From assembly GCF_000422665.1 (NCBI RefSeq), contig NZ_AUGM01000001.1, positions 117,352 to 181,351 of the forward strand: a stretch of DNA of 64,000 nucleotides, in the 5' to 3' direction. The notes beneath the pieces are model-generated. The model saw nothing but the letters and a program-made list of their open reading frames with translations, did no database searches and was not told the DNA's origin. This stretch comes from Ferrimonas senticii DSM 18821 (GTDB lineage Bacteria > Pseudomonadota > Gammaproteobacteria > Enterobacterales > Shewanellaceae). A program made the translations under genes and the position numbers. Below are positions 10,267-20,783 of this stretch, in pieces; the stretch's first letter is position 1, and each line of letters opens with the position of its first letter.

Positions 10267-11079
10267 ATGGCACTAACCAATAAAATCACCGTGGCGATGA
10301 CGATGTTGGCGGCAAGCCTAGCGGCGCCGTTGGCGGCAGAAACCCAGCCAACCTTGAGCGCGGTAGCGGAGGGTAATCATCGCAGCGCAGCTCACATCGA
10401 ACGTAACCAGTTCCGCCATCCGGTGGAAACCTTAGAACTGTTTGGGATCCACCCTGATATGACGGTGGTTGAGCTGTGGCCCGGTGGCGGTTGGTACAGT
10501 GAGATCCTGGCGCCTTATCTAAAGCCATCGGGCAAGTTTATTGCCGCCAGCTTTGATACCTCGGGCAAGCCAGACAGTTACCGAGTTCGGGTGGGTAAAA
10601 AGTACCAACAGAAGTTGAGCGCGGATCCGGCCAATTACGGCGATGCCGAGGTGATCGTTTTTAACCCGCCAGCCGATGCCAAGCTGGGGGTAGAGTCCAG
10701 TGTTGATATGGTGCTGACCTTCCGTAATCTGCACAACTGGGCCAAGGCTGGTACCCTAGAACAGGTGTTTCAATCCGCTTTTGATGTGTTAACCCCCGGT
10801 GGCGTGTTTGGGGTGGTTGAGCACCGAGGCCCATCCGGCGACAACTACGCCAGCGGTTATATGGAGCAGGATGCGGTGATCGCCTTGGCTGAAAAAGTGG
10901 GGTTCCGCTTGGCGGTTGCCAGCGAAATCAACGCCAATCCGAAAGACATCAAGGATTATCCCCGTGGGGTTTGGACCTTGCCGCCGGTACTGGCGCTGAA
11001 AGACCAAGACAAAGCCAAGTACCAAGCGATTGGCGAGTCCGACCGCATGACCCTGAAGTTCTACAAGCCAGAAATCTAA
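10267..11079 (+). CDS. Exported class I methyltransferase-like protein
   Basis: The 270-residue protein starts with a signal peptide (MALTNKITVAMTML...PLAAE). A Rossmann-type methyltransferase domain follows: ELWPGGGWYSEILAPYL at about residue 65-80 matches motif I, and VDMVLTFRNLHNW fits motif IV. It resembles the predicted periplasmic methyltransferases of COG4798. The substrate is unknown, and an exported SAM enzyme is unusual because SAM is cytoplasmic. A GGAG site precedes the ATG. It forms a single-gene unit between two terminators. Confidence 0.85.
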   Translation: MALTNKITVAMTMLAASLAAPLAAETQPTLSAVAEGNHRSAAHIERNQFRHPVETLELFGIHPDMTVVELWPGGGWYSEILAPYLKPSGKFIAASFDTSGKPDSYRVRVGKKYQQKLSADPANYGDAEVIVFNPPADAKLGVESSVDMVLTFRNLHNWAKAGTLEQVFQSAFDVLTPGGVFGVVEHRGPSGDNYASGYMEQDAVIALAEKVGFRLAVASEINANPKDIKDYPRGVWTLPPVLALKDQDKAKYQAIGESDRMTLKFYKPEI

Positions 11080-11095
11080 CGGCTAGTCATCTAGT

Positions 11096-11125
11096 AAAGC
11101 CGAGCAACTTAGGTTGCTCGGCTTT
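11096..11125. terminator. Terminator between convergent genes
   Basis: Stem AAAGCCGAGCAAC / GTTGCTCGGCTTT with a short loop lies between the methyltransferase-like gene and the convergent gshA. The T-richer side serves the plus strand. Confidence 0.8.
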
Positions 11126-11141
11126 GTTGTTTGTTGGGGCA

Positions 11142-12749
11142 TTACGCGGCACTAATGTGGCGCTTAAGCAATTGTTGGTGGCGCTGTTGCAACTGGGCTA
11201 AGTGCTCACTAAATGGGATCTGCCGCTGGGTTTCCAGCTGCTCGAATTGTCGTAGCGATTCCGTAGCCAGCTGTTGATAGTGCCGCTGCCGTTCTGGAGT
11301 CAGCGGCAACGCGGTTAGTGTCGCCGCATGCTGCTTTGATAGATCATGAGTTAGCGCCAGATAGGACTGGCCACTCTGCAGCTTGGCTAACAGTTGCGCC
11401 GAAGGCGTTAAACTGACGTCTTGGCATTTGTCCAGCTGCGCTTGCCAGCTATTGCGATAGGCGTCGGTGCCATGCACCTCATCCAATAGCTCGGCCAATG
11501 GCAACATCTGTTGCAGTAGCTCCGTGGCCCAGTCGGTCAGGGTTTTGCGGCGATCACCATCTTGCAGTAACAGGCCGGGCTTACGCCCTTGTTGCACACT
11601 TAAAGCAAAGTTATCGAGGTTACGTTGATGCTGGACAGCATCAATCTGTGGGCTGGGTTGCAGCGCGCAGTACAGTAAAAACAACTCGATAAAGTGCGCC
11701 TGTTGCGCGTCAATGCCCAGCGGCAGTAATGGGTTGATATCAAGGTTACGCACCTCGATATACTGGACGCCGCGGCGCGCCATCGCCAGCAGTTGGCTCT
11801 CGCCTTTTTCTGCTACCCGTTTTGGCCGAATAATGCTGTAGAACTCATTTTCAATCTGCAGCAAGTTGCTGTTGAGCTGAGTCAGTGCGGTACCGTCTTG
11901 ATTATCAAATTGCTGATAGGTCGGATAAGGGGTTTGCAGTCCTGCAGCGATGGTGTCGATATATTCATCCAGAGAATTAAAGTGCACCGCTAAGGCAGTT
12001 TGAGCATTGCTGCTGTAACCCAGATCGCTCATTCTCAGCGACGTCGCCCACGGTAGGTAGAAGGTATCGAGATCAAGTTGTTGCAACTGGGCCGGTACCG
12101 CCGCGCCAAAGAAGCTGCGATCCACCGCTGGTGACGCCCCAAACAGATAAGAGAGCAACCACGCCAACCGGCGGAACTGACGGATCAGCCCCATATAGCC
12201 ATTTGATTGCCTTTCACTAGCCGCTGCGGTGCCATGGCCAATCAAGCGCTGTTGCCATTGCCAGAACTCATCGCTAAGCGACAAGTTATAGTGAATGCCA
12301 GCAATGGTTTGCATCTTGTTGCCGTAACGTCTTGCTAACCCTTGGCGATACAGATGCTTCTGATAGCCAGCGTTGTTGTGGCCAAACCAAGCGGGTTGGA
12401 TCTGTTCATCATTACCAAGGCGGGCAGGCATGCTGCTGTTCCACAGAGTTTCGCCTGCAGGCAGTTGTGACAGCGCAGCTTGATGTAGCTCTTCGAGTGA
12501 GGCGATGGCCGCATCTGGGGTTATCGCTACGTCGGTAACCAGTTCCAACATCGATTCGGCGAAATCGGTGGTGATCGATGGGTGGGTCAGACTCGCCCCC
12601 AGCGCCTTCGGGTGGCCGCTCTCGGCCAACTCGCCGTTGGGATTTACCCGCAGTCCCTCTTTTTCCAAACCGCGCTGCATCGACAGCAAGTTGTGGCGGT
12701 TTGGGTGCTGGGCTAATTGCGCCAGTAGGCGTGGATAGGTTGGTTGCAT
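11142..12749 (-). CDS. gshA: Glutamate-cysteine ligase GshA
   Basis: First enzyme of glutathione synthesis; joins glutamate and cysteine with ATP. The start MQPTYPRLL gives 535 residues, close to the 518 of E. coli; the upstream in-frame extension has no family resemblance. Motifs seen are RGLEKEGLRV near residue 30, TDFAESMLELVT, and YIEVRNLDINP. Neighbours ndh and frmA read the same way. The nearby glutathione-dependent formaldehyde dehydrogenase makes a thiol-redox context plausible. Confidence 0.95.
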   Translation of the reverse strand: MQPTYPRLLAQLAQHPNRHNLLSMQRGLEKEGLRVNPNGELAESGHPKALGASLTHPSITTDFAESMLELVTDVAITPDAAIASLEELHQAALSQLPAGETLWNSSMPARLGNDEQIQPAWFGHNNAGYQKHLYRQGLARRYGNKMQTIAGIHYNLSLSDEFWQWQQRLIGHGTAAASERQSNGYMGLIRQFRRLAWLLSYLFGASPAVDRSFFGAAVPAQLQQLDLDTFYLPWATSLRMSDLGYSSNAQTALAVHFNSLDEYIDTIAAGLQTPYPTYQQFDNQDGTALTQLNSNLLQIENEFYSIIRPKRVAEKGESQLLAMARRGVQYIEVRNLDINPLLPLGIDAQQAHFIELFLLYCALQPSPQIDAVQHQRNLDNFALSVQQGRKPGLLLQDGDRRKTLTDWATELLQQMLPLAELLDEVHGTDAYRNSWQAQLDKCQDVSLTPSAQLLAKLQSGQSYLALTHDLSKQHAATLTALPLTPERQRHYQQLATESLRQFEQLETQRQIPFSEHLAQLQQRHQQLLKRHISAA

Positions 12750-12913
12750 CAAAATAACCTTTCGTAGCTGTGAATGGGTAATAAGCACAGCAAAAGCGGC
12801 ACTTAGGCCGCGATAACGCCAGTAGAACGCTGGCGAAAAAAAACGGTCAGCGCCGCTACCAATGACATTTGGCAGCGGCATAGATAGTTAATTAGTTGAT
12901 TAGTGGGATTGGC

Positions 12914-14203
12914 TTACCACAGCTTTAGACGCGGTCGAACCACACTGCTAAGGCCGCACAGCAGTAGCATCAATGCCCCCTTGATTGGGCCATGCAGGGC
13001 GATGATGTGGCGTCGGTACAGCGAGGCATACACAAACCGTGCTGGGCAACCAACTACCTGCAAGCCCCCACGCAAGAACGAGAACATGTTGCCGACGGTC
13101 TTGTAGTGGGCCAAGTTAACGAAGCTGCCGAGATCCTTGTAGACGTAACTATCTAGCTCTGCTTCGGGATCGCGCAGTAAGCGGATCAAGTTATAGCCGA
13201 CAAGCAGCGCCATCTGGCGGGCAGTCTGCCCCCGTGGTGGCAGGAAACTGCCATCTGCTTGGGGGATGGCTGCGCAGTCGCCAAAGGTGAAAATTCGCTC
13301 ATCGCTTAAGCTGCGGCCGCTGGCATCGGCCAGCAACTGATTGGCGCGGTTGTGTTCCAGTCCAAGAGTAGCCAGCACTTCAGGGGCTTTAACACCGGCT
13401 GCCCAGATCACCAAGTCCGCTTCAATCAGCTCGCCATTTTTGGTGGTCAGGCCCTGTGCGGTCACTTCGGTTACTTGAGTATTGCCGGCGACCTTGGCGC
13501 CAATTTCAATCAGCTTATCGTGGACCGCTTGACGCAGTTCCGATTTCGGCAGCGCCGGCATAACCGAATCGGAGGCTTCAACCACGGTTAAGTCCAACAA
13601 ATCGGATTCTAATTGGTAGCCGTAACCGCGCAGGGTGTTGGCCATGTGAAACAGCTCGGCGGCCATTTCCACCCCAGTGGCACCGGCGCCGACAATCGCC
13701 ACCTTCATTTTGCCAGTGCGCTGACCGCTGGCGTGCTGCATAAATTGGTTTTGGATCCGTTCACGCAATGCCATCGCTTGTTCGGTGAGATCCAAGGTGT
13801 AGGCGTGCTCCTTAACCCCAGCAATACCAAAATCGTTGCTGATGGCACCAATGCCGATCACCAGATAATCGTAATCGAGACGGCGCTCAGCTAAGACTTG
13901 GTTGCCGTGGCGATCGAACAACGGTGCCAAGATAACCTGACGATTGTCGCGATCAATTGCGGTTAAAGCGCCACGCTGGAACAGGTAGCCGTTGTGGGTG
14001 CCGTGAACCTGATAATCCAGGGCATTGGTGCCCTCATTCAAGCTGCCGGTGGCCAGTTCATGCAGCAGCGGTTTCCAGATGTGGTGGCTGGCGAGATCCA
14101 CCAAGGTGATTTCGGCTTTGCCTTTTTTGCCCAGTTGTTGACCCAGTTTGGTAATCAACTCCATACCGCCAGCGCCGCCGCCGATAACTACGATTTTGTT
14201 CAT
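12914..14203 (-). CDS. ndh: Type II NADH dehydrogenase Ndh
   Basis: Single-subunit, non-proton-pumping NADH:quinone oxidoreductase at the inner face of the cytoplasmic membrane, 429 residues. The FAD dinucleotide fold is VVIGGGAGGMELIT at residue 4, and the NAD fold is VAIVGAGATGVEMAAEL near 168. Quinone-site-like sequences follow (IFTFGDCAAI, PRGQTARQM). The hydrophobic C-terminal tail (GALMLLLCGLSSVV) fits membrane attachment. Confidence 0.94.
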   Translation of the reverse strand: MNKIVVIGGGAGGMELITKLGQQLGKKGKAEITLVDLASHHIWKPLLHELATGSLNEGTNALDYQVHGTHNGYLFQRGALTAIDRDNRQVILAPLFDRHGNQVLAERRLDYDYLVIGIGAISNDFGIAGVKEHAYTLDLTEQAMALRERIQNQFMQHASGQRTGKMKVAIVGAGATGVEMAAELFHMANTLRGYGYQLESDLLDLTVVEASDSVMPALPKSELRQAVHDKLIEIGAKVAGNTQVTEVTAQGLTTKNGELIEADLVIWAAGVKAPEVLATLGLEHNRANQLLADASGRSLSDERIFTFGDCAAIPQADGSFLPPRGQTARQMALLVGYNLIRLLRDPEAELDSYVYKDLGSFVNLAHYKTVGNMFSFLRGGLQVVGCPARFVYASLYRRHIIALHGPIKGALMLLLCGLSSVVRPRLKLW

Positions 14204-14325
14204 TTTGATTCCTAACTACCTTGGTTCGCGTGCACCGCTTCGCCGCACTTGGGGGGAAGTGCTTAAACAACAGGCTACGGGTAAGTGGCGATGACGGCGC
14301 CAGCACAGCGCCGTCGAGTGAATTT

Positions 14326-14358
14326 GAAAACACTGAGGAGGGGATGCCCTCCTCAGTG
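14326..14358 (-). terminator. Terminator downstream of frmA
   Basis: An 11-bp stem CACTGAGGAGG / CCTCCTCAGTG is followed by TTTTC on the minus strand, directly after frmA. Confidence 0.85.
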
Positions 14359-14366
14359 GGTAAAAC

Positions 14367-15512
<1,146 letters not shown>

Positions 15513-15792
15513 TCACGTTAGTGAGAATTCGTTGACGATGGATAAGGCACATCGTCCGGTTGATGGCGCCATTATATTGGTCACAAACGAGTTGATAATT
15601 CCCATATCTGGCAATTGACTATTACCATCCTGTAATAATACCAATTGGCCAATGGCGATCATTGCTTTGCAAGAGTAGTCATCTCCTTCGCTGTATGAGC
15701 AGCATCTGCGGCTTTTCCTCAGTGCTTTGATGGCATGGCTATCTTTTACGGGCTGGCGGGGCTTACTATCAGGTAACAAAGGGTGGCAATAA

Positions 15793-16401
15793 GTGGGGGC
15801 AGGGATGAACAGGAAACCTGATGGCAATGGGCGGCTGCTGCTGCGGGGCTTCACCTTGGTGGAGTTGGTGATCGTCCTGTTACTGATAGCGCTGCTGGCG
15901 GTGGTGGCTTCAGTGAAGTACGTCGATTTGAGTGCCAATGCTCGGATTGCCACCCTAAAAGCGGTGGCGGCGGCGATGAAAGGCGGCGCCGAGCAGATCC
16001 GGATTAAAACCTACTTACCTGGCACCGAAAAAGTGCTGCTGGCTGATCAGAGCACCGACTCACTGAAGGTGCATCAAGTAACCCTGCCTGAATTTGGCAC
16101 CACCGTTACCGTCTACAACGGCTACGTGCAGGGCCACTGGAATAAAGCGTGGACCTACATTCTGGATCTTGGCAAAACCATTGAGTTCACCCAGACCAAT
16201 CAGATCTGCAGCAAAAACGATTTGTGCGGGGTCGGCAACCAACGCACCGCACCGGGTTTCCCAGAACCGCCGAATAACAGTCGTGGTTTGGTGTTGGTGT
16301 GGCTTAAGGGAATGAAACTGAACGACCAGTGTTACGCCTATTACAGCAATCGCCATGACGGTTTCGCGCCTACCATAGGGATTGTCGACAGTGGTTGTTA
16401 G
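15793..16401 (+). CDS. Type IV pilin-like protein (MSHA-like), solitary
   Basis: Prepilin with a positively charged leader ending LLLRG, cleavage before F, then the methylation/assembly segment FTLVELVIVLLLIALLAVVA. Start at 15793, or at the second Met, 12 nt later. The protein has 202 residues. The C-terminal part has two cysteine pairs (CSKNDLC and QCYAYYS...DSGC) typical of pilin disulfide loops. No secretion or assembly genes are adjacent. Its stop codon TAG is partly supplied by the flanking MITE; without the insertion the stop would be TAA, so the protein is probably intact. Confidence 0.87.
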   Translation: MGAGMNRKPDGNGRLLLRGFTLVELVIVLLLIALLAVVASVKYVDLSANARIATLKAVAAAMKGGAEQIRIKTYLPGTEKVLLADQSTDSLKVHQVTLPEFGTTVTVYNGYVQGHWNKAWTYILDLGKTIEFTQTNQICSKNDLCGVGNQRTAPGFPEPPNNSRGLVLVWLKGMKLNDQCYAYYSNRHDGFAPTIGIVDSGC

Positions 16402-16662
16402 GGCGTGTTGACCTTTGCCGTATATTTTTGCGCCCATTCTTGGCGACTTTTGAAAGTAAATTGAACTTGCTCGGTTTGTTTGCTGTTCCGGGGTCACTGG
16501 GGGCGCCTTGCAGGGTCGGACTAGCAGCTGTCACTCTTCGTCATACGATTTCGACGTAGAGCCCTGATTTTGATTTCAGAAGAGAGGGCCTTCAATCGCA
16601 ATCCTCGATTGACAGCTGCTATCCTCGACCAAATTCTGAACACCAAACGTCAACACGCCCTA
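16399..16662. mobile_element. MITE copy 1 (260 bp, TA target duplication)
   Basis: Terminal inverted repeats GGGCGTGTTGACCTTTG and its mirror CAAACGTCAACACGCCC (one mismatch in 17) bound 16401-16660, with TA on each side. An internal inverted repeat TAGCAGCTGTCA (16522) / TGACAGCTGCTA (16610) gives a nested hairpin. There is no coding capacity, so a transposase must act in trans. A second copy is at 63742-63988. Relative to it, this copy has an extra stretch of roughly 17 bp near 16566. Confidence 0.9.
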
Positions 16663-16822
16663 ATTGGTTACAAGTTGTTTCTCCTACCCCGTTTTTGAAG
16701 CAGTTTCAGTGCACAGTTGTGCCATTGCGAGCAGTTAATAATCAAAGGTTTAGCTAAATTGGCATGACTGCTCCAACCAGTTACAATCGCCATCAAAATT
16801 GTGAAGTTGATCAGGATTCAGG
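16663..16822. other. Noncoding upstream region of the hydrolase gene
   Basis: Between the MITE and the hydrolase start I see no gene, repeat or strong terminator. It probably holds the promoter of the downstream gene. Confidence 0.5.
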
Positions 16823-17692
16823 ATGACCTCTGTGGCAACCTTGGCGCCGCCGACACCGCGGCAATATCAGCTGGACGGCTTGAATATCGCGGCACAGCAC
16901 TGGGGCAATGATGACGCGCCAATGCTGTTGGCAGTGCATGGCTGGCTAGATAACAGCGAAAGCTTTGCGCCATTAGCGCCTTATCTGGTGGCTGCAGGTT
17001 ATCAACTGCTGGCAATTGATTGGCCGGGTCACGGTCATTCCGATCATCGCGGCGTCGGTGCCAGTTATCCGTTTCTGGATTACCTGTACGAACTGCATCA
17101 ATTGATGCTGCAACTGCCAAGCGCGCCCGTGTGCCTGATTGGCCATTCGATGGGCGGCATTCTCGCCAGCCTTTATCTGGCCAGCTATCCACAGCAGTGT
17201 TCGGCGCTGGTGTCGATTGAAGCGCTGGGGCCATTAACCCAAACCCCAGAGCAGACCGCTAAGCAATTTCGGCAAGGGATCGAATCGCGCATTAAGGGCC
17301 GCCGTCCGGATGACAACCTGCAGTTGGCGCGATTGGTGGCCGCCCGTAAGGCGCTGACCGATTTGCCAGAGGCATTGTTAGAGCCGTTACTGCTGCGCAA
17401 TCTGCAGCCTGGTGATAACGGCTATCGTTGGCGCAGCGATCCGCGCTTACGCCAGCGTTCGTTGCTGCTGATGAGTGATCAGCAAGCGCAGCAGTGGCTG
17501 TCGGAACTGACGGTGCCGACACTTATCCTGCTGGCAGAGCAGGGATTCTCTACACTGAAACAGGCTTGGCCTAGCCGCCAAAGCTGGTTTTCACAGGGAA
17601 CACGAATTGACGTTGCCGGTGGCCATCATTGCCATATGACCCACCCGCAACAAACCGCTACGGCGATCATTGAATTTCTCGCTCGGCACTAA
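16823..17692 (+). CDS. Alpha/beta hydrolase
   Basis: A 289-residue alpha/beta-hydrolase-fold protein, probably a cytoplasmic esterase or thioesterase. The oxyanion motif is AVHGWLDNSESF near residue 40, the nucleophile elbow is IGHSMGG near 113-119, and the likely catalytic His is in GGHHCHM near the C terminus. It lies 84 nt upstream of fadD in the same direction, so a role in acyl-ester or lipid turnover is plausible but unproven. Confidence 0.87.
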   Translation: MTSVATLAPPTPRQYQLDGLNIAAQHWGNDDAPMLLAVHGWLDNSESFAPLAPYLVAAGYQLLAIDWPGHGHSDHRGVGASYPFLDYLYELHQLMLQLPSAPVCLIGHSMGGILASLYLASYPQQCSALVSIEALGPLTQTPEQTAKQFRQGIESRIKGRRPDDNLQLARLVAARKALTDLPEALLEPLLLRNLQPGDNGYRWRSDPRLRQRSLLLMSDQQAQQWLSELTVPTLILLAEQGFSTLKQAWPSRQSWFSQGTRIDVAGGHHCHMTHPQQTATAIIEFLARH

Positions 17693-17776
17693 CCTTGCCG
17701 AGCGAACACCTAATTACACAGTTACGAACGCCGCAGTATTAACCGCAGCAGTACTGTTCCATCAAAGGAGAACAGC

Positions 17777-19447
17777 GTGGAAAAACATTGGCTTGCCAGT
17801 TACCCGTCTCAGGTAGAGGCGGAGATCAACCCAGATCAATATCAGAACCTGTTGGAGCTGTTTGAGCACAGCTATCGCGATTACGCCGATCAGGTGGCGT
17901 TCATCAACATGGGCGCGGTACTGACCTACCGTCGTGTCGAAGAGCAAAGCCGTGCGTTTGCTGCCTATCTGCAAAATGATTTGAAGCTGCGCCAAGGCGA
18001 TCGCGTCGCGTTGATGATGCCAAACCTACTGCAATACCCAATCGCTCTGATGGGCATTCTGCGCGCTGGTATGGTGGCGGTGAACGTTAACCCGCTGTAC
18101 ACACCGCGCGAGCTAAAGCATCAGCTGAACGATTCCGGTGCGGTGGCGATTGTGGCGGTAACCAACTTCGGTTTAAGCCTGCAAAAGGTGATCCACGAAA
18201 CTGCGGTAAAGCACGTGATCCTGACCAAAATTGGCGATCAGCTTTCCGGTCCAAAACGCACCATCGTTAACTTTGTGGTGAAGTACGTGAAGAAGATGGT
18301 GCCTAAATACCATCTGCCACACGCGGTATCGATGCGCAAAGTGTTGGCCAAAGGCCAAACCATGCAGTACATCAAGCCGAACATCAAAGGCGACGACATT
18401 GCATTTTTGCAGTACACCGGTGGCACCACTGGGGTGGCCAAAGGGGCCATGCTCAGCCACCGCAATCTGGTGGCCAACATGCTGCAAGCCGATGCCTTCT
18501 TTGGGCCGCTGCTAGAGCAGGGCAAAGAGCTGGTGGTAACCCCGCTGCCGCTATACCACGTGTTTGCCAACACCGTAAACCTGCTGCTGTTTATGAAAAA
18601 GGGCGCGCAGAACCTGCTGATCACCAACCCGCGTGATCTGGATAACTTCATTGGCGAACTGAAACAGTACCCGTTCACCGCGATTACCGGGGTAAACACC
18701 CTGTTTAACGCGATGATCAACCACCCAGAGTTCAACAATGTTGATTTCTCGCACCTGAAATTGACCGTTGGCGGCGGCATGGCGGTACAGCGTGCGGTGG
18801 CGGAAAAATGGCAGAAAATCACCGGCGTAGCGTTGGTGGAAGGCTATGGTCTGACCGAATGTTCACCGGTAGTGGCTGCTGGTCGCTACAATCAAACCGA
18901 ATACAACGGCTCCATCGGTTTGCCATTCCCAAGCACCGACATTCGTTTGGTTAACGACGCTGGCGAAGTGGTTGGCATCGACGAAATCGGCGAACTGCAA
19001 GTGCGTGGTCCACAGGTGATGCAGGGCTACTGGGAACGTCCAGAAGAGACCGAAAAGACCTTCGATGATGGTTGGCTATGCACCGGCGATATCGCCCGTA
19101 TCGACAGCGATGGTTACCTTTACATCGTTGATCGTAAGAAAGACATGATTCTGGTGTCTGGTTTTAACGTTTACCCGAACGAAGTGGAAGACGCGATCGC
19201 ACTGCACGATAAAGTGCTGGAAGTAGCCGCGGTTGGCCTGCCCCACGAAGTGTCTGGCGAAATTGTGAAGGTATACGTGGTTGCCAAAGACCCATCGCTG
19301 ACCGACAAAGAGCTGATCGCCCACTGTCGTAAACATCTGACCGGCTACAAGGTGCCAAAACTGGTAGAATTCCGTGATGAATTGCCAAAGAGCAACGTCG
19401 GTAAGATTTTACGTCGCGTTCTGCGCGAACAAGAGGAAGCTAAATGA
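17777..19447 (+). CDS. fadD: Long-chain fatty acyl-CoA synthetase (first copy)
   Basis: Activates exogenous long-chain fatty acids to acyl-CoA via an acyl-AMP, at the inner membrane. It starts with GTG after a good AAGGAGA ribosome site; 556 residues. The AMP-binding P-loop is [12 protein letters not shown] near residue 214, GYGLTECSP is near 355, the hinge region is VDRKKDMI, and the C-terminal catalytic lysine is in NVGKILRR. It overlaps rnd by 4 nt. It is a close paralogue of the second fadD at 20784; the sequences are colinear throughout. Confidence 0.95.
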   Translation: MEKHWLASYPSQVEAEINPDQYQNLLELFEHSYRDYADQVAFINMGAVLTYRRVEEQSRAFAAYLQNDLKLRQGDRVALMMPNLLQYPIALMGILRAGMVAVNVNPLYTPRELKHQLNDSGAVAIVAVTNFGLSLQKVIHETAVKHVILTKIGDQLSGPKRTIVNFVVKYVKKMVPKYHLPHAVSMRKVLAKGQTMQYIKPNIKGDDIAFLQYTGGTTGVAKGAMLSHRNLVANMLQADAFFGPLLEQGKELVVTPLPLYHVFANTVNLLLFMKKGAQNLLITNPRDLDNFIGELKQYPFTAITGVNTLFNAMINHPEFNNVDFSHLKLTVGGGMAVQRAVAEKWQKITGVALVEGYGLTECSPVVAAGRYNQTEYNGSIGLPFPSTDIRLVNDAGEVVGIDEIGELQVRGPQVMQGYWERPEETEKTFDDGWLCTGDIARIDSDGYLYIVDRKKDMILVSGFNVYPNEVEDAIALHDKVLEVAAVGLPHEVSGEIVKVYVVAKDPSLTDKELIAHCRKHLTGYKVPKLVEFRDELPKSNVGKILRRVLREQEEAK

Positions 19448-20562
19448 GTCAACTGCAATGGCAGTGGATTGACAACGACGCCGCACTGGCGTCGTTGTGC
19501 TTAGAGAGCCGCAGCAAAGATTTTGTGGCGATTGATACCGAGTTTGTCCGCACTCGCACCTACTACGCCCAGTTGGGATTGATCCAACTGTACGATGGCG
19601 TCAACTTAGCGTTGATTGATCCATTGGCGATTACTGATTTAAGCCCATTCTGGCAGCTGCTGGCGGATGAGTCGGTGGTTAAGGTATTGCACAGCGGCAG
19701 CGAGGATCTGGAGATCTTCGCCCAGCGCGGTGGCGTGGTACCGAAACCGCTGTTTGATACCCAAGTGGCTGGGGTGTTGTTGAATCTTGGTGCGGCGATG
19801 GGTTACGCCAAGCTGATTAAGCACTATCTGGATATCGATCTGGATAAAGGCGAGTCCCGCACCGATTGGCTAAAGCGGCCGCTGTCGGACGCCCAGCTCA
19901 ACTACGCAGCTGCCGATGTGCTGTATCTGCATCAGATCTACCCAACCATGCTGGCGGCGATCACCGAGGCCGGTCGTTTGGATTGGCTGTGGCAAGAGGG
20001 CGAACGCGCTTGTCGTGGTCGTTTGGATCCTGAACGCCCTGAAAAGGCCTACCTGAAAGTTAAAAACGCTTTTCAGCTGAAGCCGAAGCAACTGGCGGTG
20101 TTAAAGTCGCTGGCACACTGGCGCTTGGAAGTGGCGATCCGCAAAGATTTGGCGGTTAACTTCGTTATCAAAGATGCGCTGCTTTTGAATATCGCCAAAA
20201 AAGCGCCGCGTTCACTGGCTTATCTAGAGCAGCTAGAGGGACTCGACGCGCGTACTTTCCAGCGTTACGGTCGCTCGATTTTAGGCGCGGTAGCGCGGGC
20301 GGATCTCGATAACCCGCCAGAGCCTATCGATCCGACCGGATTAGATCCTGATTTTCGGGAAGCGGTTGCTGAAGTACGCACACTCGTACTGAAGCTGGCC
20401 GAGCAACATCAGGTGCAGCCGGAATTTATCGCGTCGAAGAAGTTGGTTAGCCAATACGTTAACTACATCTGGCAAGACTGCTTTGGTAAGACTCCGGATC
20501 TGCTGCAGGGTTGGCGTGGTGAGATCTGCGCCCAACCATTGATGAAACTGGTACTTCGCTAA
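19444..20562 (+). CDS. rnd: Ribonuclease D
   Basis: 3'-5' exoribonuclease that trims stable RNA precursors, 372 residues. DEDD active-site motifs are [11 protein letters not shown] (about residue 28), [11 protein letters not shown] and [13 protein letters not shown]. The HRDC-type domain lies in the second half ([19 protein letters not shown]). The start overlaps the fadD stop, so it is translationally coupled; fadD-rnd adjacency is also found in E. coli. Confidence 0.95.
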   Translation: MSQLQWQWIDNDAALASLCLESRSKDFVAIDTEFVRTRTYYAQLGLIQLYDGVNLALIDPLAITDLSPFWQLLADESVVKVLHSGSEDLEIFAQRGGVVPKPLFDTQVAGVLLNLGAAMGYAKLIKHYLDIDLDKGESRTDWLKRPLSDAQLNYAAADVLYLHQIYPTMLAAITEAGRLDWLWQEGERACRGRLDPERPEKAYLKVKNAFQLKPKQLAVLKSLAHWRLEVAIRKDLAVNFVIKDALLLNIAKKAPRSLAYLEQLEGLDARTFQRYGRSILGAVARADLDNPPEPIDPTGLDPDFREAVAEVRTLVLKLAEQHQVQPEFIASKKLVSQYVNYIWQDCFGKTPDLLQGWRGEICAQPLMKLVLR

Positions 20563-20578
20563 GGCGAAATGAGATTGT

Positions 20579-20606
20579 AAAAAAGGAAGCTTCGGCTTCC
20601 TTTTTT
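20579..20606 (+). terminator. Terminator of the fadD-rnd unit
   Basis: GGAAGC / GCTTCC stem with a TTCG tetraloop flanked by six A and six T; it works in either direction. Confidence 0.9.
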
Positions 20607-20632
20607 ATTGCCAGTGAGATCTGCTGAGATGC

Positions 20633-20649
20633 TACTGGTCGAACCTGTG
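20633..20649. promoter_or_regulatory. Candidate FadR-type operator
   Basis: TACTGGTCGAACCTGTG carries the CTGGTC core and the ACC-G of the enterobacterial FadR consensus (ANCTGGTCNGACCNGNT, from memory), 134 bp upstream of the second fadD ATG. One centre base deviates. Location and fit are suggestive only. Confidence 0.4.
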
Positions 20650-20710
20650 ACGCCTGAGTAACGGATTGTGAAATATGGTTGATTTTTGGTGAGCGCAATC
20701 ACATTATCCA

Positions 20711-20728
20711 TTAAAACGATCGTTTGAA
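20711..20728. promoter_or_regulatory. Candidate PsrA-type operator
   Basis: TTAAAACGATCGTTTGAA is an 18-bp inverted repeat with a single mismatched pair and the AAAC...GTTT core of PsrA/TetR-type fatty-acid regulators. It ends 55 bp before the fadD ATG at 20784, a position suited to repression relieved by acyl-CoA. Confidence 0.55.
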
Positions 20729-20783
20729 CACGACGGTTCAAGAACCAGAAGCACAGGCCGAAAACGGCCGCAGAGGAGGAAAA

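Noticed and set aside
12811-12848. Terminator for ndh (CGCCAGTAGAACGCTGGCG followed by A-run)
   Set aside because: The A-run on the plus strand means the T-run precedes the hairpin on the minus strand, the wrong side for ndh termination.
20724-20783. N-terminal extension of the second FadD
   Set aside because: It would start at TTG inside the PsrA-like palindrome and has no similarity to the first FadD; AGGAGG points to 20784.
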